Part shown: positions 1 to 6,937 of the stretch, in pieces
Layout: every line of letters begins with the position of its first letter
Numbering within the stretch: the stretch's first letter is position 1
Source of the DNA: Bremia lactucae
Taxonomy: Eukaryota > Oomycota > Peronosporomycetes > Peronosporales > Peronosporaceae
Direction: 5' to 3'
DNA: 20,646 bases
Assembly (NCBI RefSeq): GCF_004359215.1
Contig: NC_090612.1
Coordinates: 7,084,007-7,104,652 of the forward strand
Notes under the pieces: model-generated
Database searches by the model: none
The model's input: the letters and a program-made list of their open reading frames with translations, nothing else
What the model was told of the DNA's origin: nothing
Position numbers and translations under genes: made by a program

Positions 1-1681
1 ATGGAGAGTCCGTATGACCTCATCCTAGGCATGCCATGGTTGGCAAAGTACCAACCATGGATAGACTGGCGTACACGCACAGTTGCGAACTCTACGCAGG
101 ACACCGGAAAGGATGTGCTCCTGCGAGAGGCGTATGCAACTGATGTCGTGTCGAACACAGTTGAGGGTGCGTTGACGGGATGTCAAGCGTCACCAATTCC
201 TACCCAGATCGTGGAGACTGAGGTAGTGAAAAGGACGATGACAGGTAGTCATGCGTCCGAATATCCTGCACAGAGCTGAGAGCCTGTGGCAGTAGACGGC
301 GAGCTGACAGGAAGTCATGCGTCGCATAAACCGGCACAGTGCCTAGAGCCTGGTGCAGTTGGAAGGGATGCGTTGTCCAGGAGAGAAACGGCACCCGCTT
401 CCCAGACAAAGGTCCTGGTGACTCGAAGAACGAGTACCCGACAGATTAGTAAGATCAAAGGCACGTCTAAACGAGTGACTTTTGGATCAGATCCTATTGA
501 AGAGGACGGGCCTACGAGCGAGGTGCTCGAGACCGTCAAAGACGAAATTGCGGAGGCATCCTCAGTTGAGGTGCTCCGGCAAGTCTTCAAATCTGCCGAG
601 GAGATAGTAAATCCCCCGATGTCGTGGGATCTGTTTCTTGCCGAATTAAAGGAAGGAAAGATCCACAAAATATGCGCACCAGTTCCGGGAGAGAACTTGG
701 TGGACTGTTGCTCGTCGTCCACAATGGACGAGAGCGTCCTAGAAACGGACAAAAAGAAGCGGTTCGCTGCTCAAGGCTGGGATGCCTTGAGAGACAGTCC
801 GTTCTTTGAGGTTCTGTGGAAACATCGCGATGTGTGCCCAGAGGAAGTGCGCAGCCGCCTACCAGCAGATAGGGGCATCGGGCACGAAATAGACCTCGAA
901 CCTGGCACCAAGTATTGTGTGGCCAGGCAATGGCCGTTGCCGAAAGAACAAGTCGATTATATCGACGAGTTCTTTGACGAACGAGCCAAGGCGAGACATG
1001 TGCGTAAGAGCAAATCGCCTCACTGCAGCCCGACCTTTTGTGTGCGTTAGGCCACAGGTGGGTGGCGCGCGTGGTTCATGCTTAAAATAAGCTGAACACG
1101 GCGACCATACCGGCACAAGTCCCAATCTCGCGGAAAGATGTTTTGTTGAACTCCGTGGGAAAGTCAACTATCTTTTCCGCGTTGGATTTAAAGGATGGCT
1201 ACTATCAGGTACGCATGATAGAGTCCGATGTTGCCAAAATGGCTATAAGCACCCCAAGCGGTATGCTTTGGGGGTGGCTTGTGATGCTCCAAGGTTTATA
1301 AATCGCACCAGCGACATTTAACCGAGTGGTGGCTCACGTGATGCTTCAGCACCGTGCCTACGCGCCTCATTACTTTGACGATGTATTCGTGCATTGTAGG
1401 GCTGAGGACGGGCTGAGCGCAATAGAATCGCACAAGCGTCATTTAGACGCTGTGTTGCAGACTTTGAAAGACGCCCAACTGTACGTCAACTTGCAAAAGT
1501 GCGTCATAGGGGTCCCTGAGATATCTGTGCTGGTTGCATCGTAGGTACACATGGTGTACGAGCATACCCAGCCAAGGTAAAACCTAATTACTTGCATAAA
1601 TATAGCAAGAATTATGCTGAGTAAACTAAACCATCATCTAACCTCCTTAAAATGGACGCAGAGTGGTTTGGTTAAAAGACC
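1..1681 (+). pseudogene. Element 1 pol: protease end, linker and reverse transcriptase
   Basis: The protein starts inside a retropepsin C-terminal part (DLILGMPWL at codons 7-15); the catalytic Asp lies off the window. One frame then runs to 1050, broken only by TGA at 277-279. RT begins near 850 (LPADRGIGHEIDL, then TKYCVARQWPLPKEQ). Codon 350 is TAG where the family usually has Lys before ATGGWR, and the frame shifts at about 1065. The RT palm motif SALDLKDGYYQ is near 1180-1215. The catalytic YFDD box is intact at 1371-1382. After 1544 the thumb (VGTHGVRA) jumps directly to NYLHKYSKNYAE, so about 20 expected residues are deleted. It copied element RNA into cDNA when active; this copy cannot be translated through. 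Confidence 0.88.
172..369 (+). repeat. Three tandem 66-bp repeats in the protease-RT linker
   Basis: Units start at 172, 238 and 304, each 66 bp (22 codons), and stay in the pol frame. They begin LTGCQAS, MTGSHAS and LTGSHAS, followed by P(T/A)Q about six residues later. The TGA stop at 277-279 lies in the middle unit. The units are imperfect, so this is an old duplication. The stretch lies between protease and RT, where no catalytic residue is expected. Confidence 0.75.
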
Positions 1682-1683
1682 AT

Positions 1684-2050
1684 GAAATTAAATTCAGAGA
1701 AGAATGTAAGCCATCTTGCCATTCTAGGCGAGAGGTGCGGTGAGTTTATTGCGGTCCGCAGTGATACGTGGTCCGTATAAACCACAAATGGTTCGGTGCC
1801 CAGTAGGTGCACACGAAACTTGACAAGAGCATACCTTATTGAAAGTAGCTCATTGTCATGCACAGGGTAATTCAGCTCCGCGGCTTTTAGAAGCCGGGAC
1901 TGATAAGAGATGACGCGGTCAACGCCGTCGTCATCCTTCTGCATGAGCGCGCTGCCGATTGCAAACTTACTTGCATCGCAGACGACGCTATATGGCTTAT
2001 CCGCGTCTGGCAATGCCAAGACCGGTGCCTCTACAAGAGATTCTTCATTG
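1684..2050 (-). pseudogene. Inverted RNase H block of element 1
   Basis: On the minus strand this reads as Gypsy RNase H: EAPVLALPDADKPYSVVCDA near its start, then ASKFAIGSAL, AELNYPVHDNELLSIRYAL, YTDHVSLRTA, PRMARWLTFFSEFNF. It ends near 1684. The catalytic Asp of VVCDAS and the Glu of DNELL are present, and the frame is open from about 2050 to 1672. RT upstream and integrase downstream are on the plus strand, so the domain sits exactly where it belongs in order but is flipped. The left join is near 1680-1690, where plus-strand RT-connection sequence (WLKDHE) meets the minus-strand end. Whether this is an inversion or a replacement from another copy cannot be told here. Confidence 0.85.
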
Positions 2051-2052
2051 AT

Positions 2053-3517
2053 GTGAACTCATCATCTTCTAATGGGTATCTGGGCCGTGAGAAGACATTC
2101 TTATGAGTGTCAGAGAAATTTTGGTGGCCACACCTATATAGATGGGTGGCCAACTAAATTCGCTCTTGCAAAGAGTGTCAGCGCATTAAGCCTGCACCGA
2201 CCAGCAGTGCGCCACTGAAGCCGCTACCGATTCCAACCAACTGTTCTAAGGCAGTAAGTCTGGACTTCATGTTTAGCATGCCGCCCGATCATAAGGGTCG
2301 GACGGGGCTCTTCGTCTTTGTAGACAGACTGAGCAAACTGGTGCATTAAGCACCATGTAAACATTGATCACAGGTAAGGAGGCAGCTCTCTTGTTCCTGG
2401 ATCATGTTACTGACTACACGGGATGCCCGAGTCCATACTATCGGACCGGGATCCACGTTTTACGTCTGGGTTTTGGCGACATGTGTTGGAGCTGCTAGGT
2501 AGCAAGCTCCACATGTCGACCGCATATCATCCCCAGGCCGATGGCCAAAAAGAATGTGCCAATCGGGTCGTGGCGGATGTCTTACGCACTATAGCAACTC
2601 CCAAAGAGTGAAGCAAGCAATTGCCCTTTATGGAGTTCGCTATCAATAACAGTGTCCACGCCAGTACGGGTGAGACACCGTTTTATATTAACGGACTGCG
2701 CCATCCTCGGACGCCAGTCTCGTTTGTGCGCAGCCCGAGTCTTAGTGGGGGGCCCTTCACTATGCTCGGTGCGAAAGAAGGACATAGTTTCGTAAATATG
2801 ACGATGACCCGCGAGGGTAACATCTCAACGACTGAAACTTGCCCTAGTAACCCTGTCGGCTTAGCAGTGGTCAATAAAACTACGCCTTATGACCGAACTC
2901 TCGGCGGTATCATAGGTGAGTTTGATGCTAAAAGCGTGGGCGAAGCTCAACACTTTGTGGATGAGCGATTAGCCATCACACGTAAAGTCCGTGACGCGAT
3001 GGCAAGCGCACAGGACAAGCAAAAAGAATATGCGGACCGAAATGGTCGCAAAAATAATGAACGCTTTAGAGTGGGTGATAAAGTTCTATTAAGTACTGCT
3101 ACCCTACCTAAGAATGCAATTTCTGTAGTACCTGGAGGTACTACGAAGTTGTTGCCGCGTTTCATTGGGCCCTTTACGGTGGTAGAAGAGGTTGGAGACC
3201 TTAATTATAGGCTCAGCCTTCCCCCGTATATGAAGACGCACCGCGTATTTTCCGTGGGTCGTCTGAAAAGGTATGTAGACCCAAATGAGGTCACATACCC
3301 CCATCCGTCTAAGGAGACCTATGGTGATGCCGACTGTGAGTCGAGCGTCGTTCGGGTGAGGGAGACGGAGAAGGCGAAAAACTACCAGCCGACCGACTCC
3401 TCCCACGACGAACAGGACTCGGAGAGCGCGGGACATCACGCGAGTAACGCGGATCCCTCAGCATTATTCTCTCAAAAAGGTCCAAGCGAGTCTTCAGGCG
3501 TTCATAACCCCTGTTGA
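2053..3517 (+). pseudogene. Element 1 integrase and integrase C-terminal domain
   Basis: Integrase inserts element cDNA into chromosomes. The zinc-finger end is seen as GYLGREKTF (the family His is Tyr here) and CKECQRIKP at 2167-2190. The catalytic triad is intact: Asp in SLDFMF (2263-2265), Asp in SDRDPRF (2444-2446) and Glu in GQKECANR (2552-2554); the last two are separated by exactly 35 residues, the D35E spacing. Stops occur at 2107, 2155, 2347 and 2609, and a frameshift near 2420. From 2621 one frame is open to 3517, through FAINNSVHAST to the C-terminal SH3-like part (VGDKVLLST, LLPRFIGPFTVVEEVG, VFSVGRLKRYVDP at about 3075-3290) and an acidic, Ser/Glu-rich tail. The part from 3132 on belongs to the duplicated block. 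Confidence 0.87.
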
Positions 3518-4168
3518 CGAGCCTTCGCTCGGACATCACAAAGATCCGAGGTCAGTCGCGATACTTGACCCTCGAGATTCGCAATACGTCATTCAGCAGC
3601 GCTTAACGCCTGTGACTGAAGGGACGAAGGTAAGGCAGTCGCGAGTAGGTGGGCGAAATCGCCACTCCTATCGGGCGCCGCCTGCACTAATGGATGCGGG
3701 TGCGAATCAACGCTTCCTTGTTGGAAGGTTGCTTGCCCACCGCTCCGTGAGGCAACGGTATCAGATCCTCGTCCAATGGAAAGGTTACCCGAAGAGTTTT
3801 GACTCTTGGTAACCGATCGATACCCTATGTATTGATGTGCTCGGCTTGGTGGCTGCCTATGAAAAGAAGCACCAGCTGAGGCCTCTTCGCTAGTCTCAAA
3901 TGGACTAGCAGAAACAACCAGCTGAACGCAATTACCCAGTGCATGACAAGGAACTCCTTGCCATGAAATATGCACTGGCTAAATTTCTCTAAATTGGGTC
4001 TATCTCCTAGGAGATAGACCGTTAATCGTATATACGGACCATGCGTCATAATGCACGGCCGTAAACAGCCCACACCTCTCGCAAAGAATGGCGAGGTGGC
4101 TATCCTTCTTCGCGGAGTATAATTTCTCCGTAGAATATAAACAGGACGACTTAATGTCGTCGCTGATA
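3132..4168 (+). repeat. Duplicated block, copy A (1,037 bp)
   Basis: This matches 5322-6358 at a constant offset of 2,190 bp. I found two mismatches by direct reading (3243 G/C and 3429 C/A). It contains integrase C-terminal domain, chromodomain, the chimeric join near 3900, and RNase H of element 2. Immediately upstream (3015-3131) the same alignment has ten mismatches in 117 bp. Downstream the copies part at 4168. Confidence 0.93.
3513..3893 (+). pseudogene. Element 1 chromodomain
   Basis: Read in the frame starting at 3513 (one base off the integrase frame), the product runs through APPALMDAGANQRFLVGRLL, then YQILVQWKGYPKSFDSW, then a TAA (3810-3812) where the family has Glu after DSW, and on to YEKKHQLRPLR and a TAG at 3891-3893. 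The Y/F-L-V, V-W-G-Y and S-W positions mark a chromodomain, the histone-tail-reading module that chromoviral integrases use to target heterochromatin. The stop removes its last helix. An identical copy lies at 5703-6083. Confidence 0.85.
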
Positions 4169-5204
4169 CTCTTTCTCACCTGCTGCGCAAATCAACAGTG
4201 AGCATAAACCACTGTTGCAACAATAAGTGTTTCGCCGTCAACAGTTCTCGACAACGTTAGAAGAACATATCAAGAAGATAAGGCTCTTAAAGGGCTGATG
4301 GATTACCTTAGAAATCTAGCTCAACAGTCTTTCAAAGGATTGTCGAAGTTGTATCGATCATTAGCAGATCGAACAGATCGATATAAAACACGCAATGGCT
4401 TATAAGTGGCCATCGCGGACGTGAAAAGACCTATCTCACGAAAAGTCGCGACATCTGCTGGCCACGCCGGTAAGAGTTCGTCCGCAAGTACATACGTGCT
4501 TGCGAAGTTTGTAAACGGGTGAAGCTTAGTGCTTCACCCGTGCTCCGTTACAACCTCTGCCTGTTCCGGCAGAGTGCTGGCAAACCGGACTTCGTCTTCA
4601 GATTTTCAGACGTTGATACCAAGAATATTGGTTCTTGTATTTGTTGAACGTTTCAGCCAAATCAATCATCTTGCTGCAGTCCCGGAGTCGATCATAGCTA
4701 AAAGCTGTGCTCGTGTCTTTGTTGACACGATATTTTGACTCCATGGGTTACCCCGTGAACTGGTTTCAGATCGAAACCCCAGATTCACATTAGAGGTTTG
4801 GCATTCTATGTTTTAATTACTTGAAACACAGTTGAAGGTGTCAACTTCTGACCATCCTGAAGCAGATGGTCAGACAGAACGTGCAAATCGCATCCTCAAA
4901 GAGACAATTCGTGGATTTGTCTACTCTTTTACGAGTTGGAGCGAGTTCTTGCCGATGGTAGAATTTGCCATCAATAATTCAGCGCATGCTTCTACGAAGC
5001 AAGAACCGTATTTCGTGAACGGCTTACGCCATCAGCGCATACCCACCTAGTTTAAGAGTAACTTTTGTTTAAGGAAGGGCTCACTGGAGCAAAGACCAAT
5101 ATTGCTCTTGTTTATCACGCATTGATCCTAAGGTCAATACGAAGGATACCACTGTAAATTTGATCAACATTGAACGATAATGCTATTACTGACTTTTAAA
5201 ACGA
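3905..5204 (+). pseudogene. Element 2 pol fragment: RNase H and integrase core
   Basis: A second Gypsy subfamily starts inside RNase H (AERNYPVHDKELLAMKYALA at about 3911, then GDRPLIVYTDHAS, MARWLSFFAEYNFSVEYK). It continues into integrase: GHRGREKTYL near 4410 and CEVCKRVK at about 4507-4525. The core has the Asp of SDRNPRF (4769-4771) and the Glu of QTERANR (4877-4879), again 35 residues apart, then SEFLPMVEFAINNSAHAST (about 4940-4997). Frameshifts and stops are frequent (for example 4030, 4403, 4737, 4816, 5048). From 5051 to 5204 the reading becomes unrecognisable. RT, protease and both LTRs are missing. The coding stretch 4515-5001 is unusually rich in perfect hairpins. Confidence 0.82.
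4515..5001 (+). repeat. String of perfect short inverted repeats in element 2 integrase
   Basis: Perfect stems (arm/arm): 4515-4525/4531-4541 (11 bp, 5-nt loop), 4555-4561/4568-4574 (7), 4711-4717/4724-4730 (7), 4762-4767/4773-4778 (6), 4830-4835/4841-4846 (6), 4847-4856/4865-4874 (10, 8-nt loop), 4987-4992/4996-5001 (6). Several cover codons of conserved integrase motifs (CKRVK, ARVFVDTIF, SDRNPR, HPEADGQ). Confidence 0.8.
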
Positions 5205-6083
5205 ACAAGCAAAAAGAATATGCGGACCGAAATGGTCGCAAAAATAATAAACGCTTTAAAGTGGGAGAAAAAGTACTATTAAGTACTGCTACTCTACATA
5301 AAAATGCAATTTCTGTACTATCTGGAGGTACTACGAAGTTGTTGCCGCGTTTCATTGGGCCCTTTACGGTGGTAGAAGAGGTTGGAGACCTTAATTATAG
5401 GCTCAGCCTTCCCCCGTATATGAAGACGCACCCCGTATTTTCCGTGGGTCGTCTGAAAAGGTATGTAGACCCAAATGAGGTCACATACCCCCATCCGTCT
5501 AAGGAGACCTATGGTGATGCCGACTGTGAGTCGAGCGTCGTTCGGGTGAGGGAGACGGAGAAGGCGAAAAACTACCAGCCGACCGACTCCTCCCACGACG
5601 AACAGGACTCGGAGAGCGAGGGACATCACGCGAGTAACGCGGATCCCTCAGCATTATTCTCTCAAAAAGGTCCAAGCGAGTCTTCAGGCGTTCATAACCC
5701 CTGTTGACGAGCCTTCGCTCGGACATCACAAAGATCCGAGGTCAGTCGCGATACTTGACCCTCGAGATTCGCAATACGTCATTCAGCAGCGCTTAACGCC
5801 TGTGACTGAAGGGACGAAGGTAAGGCAGTCGCGAGTAGGTGGGCGAAATCGCCACTCCTATCGGGCGCCGCCTGCACTAATGGATGCGGGTGCGAATCAA
5901 CGCTTCCTTGTTGGAAGGTTGCTTGCCCACCGCTCCGTGAGGCAACGGTATCAGATCCTCGTCCAATGGAAAGGTTACCCGAAGAGTTTTGACTCTTGGT
6001 AACCGATCGATACCCTATGTATTGATGTGCTCGGCTTGGTGGCTGCCTATGAAAAGAAGCACCAGCTGAGGCCTCTTCGCTAG
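5205..6083 (+). pseudogene. Second copy of integrase C-terminal domain and chromodomain
   Basis: The start (5205-5321) is a diverged relative of 3015-3131 and probably is element 2's own integrase C-terminus (KQKEYADRNGRKNN, VGEKVLLSTA). From 5322 it is the duplicate of element 1, including LLPRFIGPFTVV and HPVFSVGRLKRYVDP. Copy A has Arg for the Pro of HPV; Pro is the usual residue in related elements, so copy B keeps the older state there. The open frame ends at 5707. The chromodomain follows in the +1 frame from 5703, with the same TAA after DSW (6000-6002) and TAG at 6081-6083. It is not functional for the same reasons as copy A. Confidence 0.86.
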
Positions 6084-6358
6084 TCTCAAATGGACTAGCA
6101 GAAACAACCAGCTGAACGCAATTACCCAGTGCATGACAAGGAACTCCTTGCCATGAAATATGCACTGGCTAAATTTCTCTAAATTGGGTCTATCTCCTAG
6201 GAGATAGACCGTTAATCGTATATACGGACCATGCGTCATAATGCACGGCCGTAAACAGCCCACACCTCTCGCAAAGAATGGCGAGGTGGCTATCCTTCTT
6301 CGCGGAGTATAATTTCTCCGTAGAATATAAACAGGACGACTTAATGTCGTCGCTGATG
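5322..6358 (+). repeat. Duplicated block, copy B (1,037 bp)
   Basis: This is the partner of 3132-4168. It ends at 6358 inside the RNase H-integrase connection (the codons for ADAL), where copy A continues with a different subfamily's sequence. Confidence 0.93.
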
Positions 6359-6574
6359 CTTTATCACGCCGACCCGATTTCGAGTCAGCAGTGCACTCCA
6401 ACAGTGAAAATAATCCCACTGTTGCAACACTCACTACGAGTGTTCCGTCATCAATCTTGGTTGATGACATAAAGAAAGCCTACATAGAAGATAAAGACCT
6501 TCTATGTTTAATGGATCATCTAATGAATCCATCTGATAAATCTTTTAAAAATTTACCGGCTTTATGTCGATTCT
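6095..6574 (+). pseudogene. RNase H end and integrase N-terminal fragment, third subfamily
   Basis: 6095-6358 duplicates the element 2 RNase H part (YTDHAS, then MARWLSFFAEYNFSVEYK near 6278-6331). After 6358 an open, clean frame continues: LSRRPDFESAVHSNSENN, then VDDIKKAYIEDKDLLCLMDH, FKNLPALCRF, up to the join with LTR sequence at about 6575. It is homologous to, but clearly diverged from, the same region of element 2 at 4169-4370 (VRRTYQEDKALKGLMDY). It ends before the zinc finger, so no catalytic core remains. Confidence 0.78.
6399..6532 (+). repeat. Five consecutive perfect hairpins in open coding sequence
   Basis: Stems: 6399-6406/6417-6424 (8 bp), 6426-6432/6438-6444 (7), 6447-6454/6461-6468 (8), 6482-6490/6499-6507 (9), 6511-6516/6527-6532 (6). 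Loops are 5 to 10 nt, and the gaps between hairpins are only 1 to 13 nt. The reading frame stays open through all of them. Confidence 0.85.
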
Positions 6575-6757
6575 CGGGCACTAGTTGCCACTTGGCTCTA
6601 CGAACCACTGGATCTCTTGAGCTCGGATCATTTAGCTCGACGAGCTGGTACGACTCTTTCAGTTGTTACATTTATCAGGTCTATAGAACTAAGTGACTCT
6701 TTCTGAGTCTTTAGATCTTCCTCTGACTTAAGGAGCGAGGTAGCTAGCTCTGCTACA
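6575..6757 (-). repeat. LTR-B fragment
   Basis: The fragment shares the start gggcactagttgccacttgg, the block gtacgactc and the block gaactaagtgactct with 13691-13813, and the later block gaggtagct...gctaca with the reverse complement of 16562-16577. It has the orientation of the left arm, i.e. reverse to the full LTR at 16368-17046. It is joined abruptly to pol sequence at about 6575 and fades out after 6757, about 180 bp from the stop codon of the next gene. Confidence 0.75.
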
Positions 6758-6937
6758 CCGAGAAATTATTGAACGGACAACGCTCAGTATATCACGCACA
6801 ACTATTTGGTTTAGCCGCGTTTAACGTGCTAACAATACTGCATGTGTGCTAGGTGAAATATCGCACCAGGATGGCTGAAAATTAAACATGTGCCTATGTT
6901 GCTCACAAGGCCTTCCAAGGTTTTGCCGACTAATTTT

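Larger units (their letters stand above)
1..3893 (+). mobile_element. Ty3/Gypsy chromovirus, element 1, 5'-truncated by the window and decayed
   Basis: Pol domains occur in Gypsy order: end of protease, RT, RNase H, integrase, integrase C-terminal domain, chromodomain. No LTR or gag of this copy is visible because it enters from the left edge. It is broken by in-frame stops (277-279, 1048-1050, about 1297), frameshifts (about 1065, 2420, 3513), a deletion in the RT thumb (about 1590) and an RNase H block in reverse orientation (1684-2050). The 3' side runs straight into RNase H of another subfamily near 3905, with no LTR between. The copy is clearly non-autonomous now. Family placement rests on the motifs listed under its parts. 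Confidence 0.88.

Noticed and set aside
3309..3539. Arg/Ser-rich minus-strand frame, identical at 5499-5729, resembling an SR protein
   Set aside because: Antisense of the acidic integrase tail in the duplicated block; it is duplicated only because the block is.
3964..4073. Minus-strand frames over 3825-4073 and 6015-6470
   Set aside because: Antisense to RNase H motifs (YTDHAS, MARWLSFF) that read on the plus strand.
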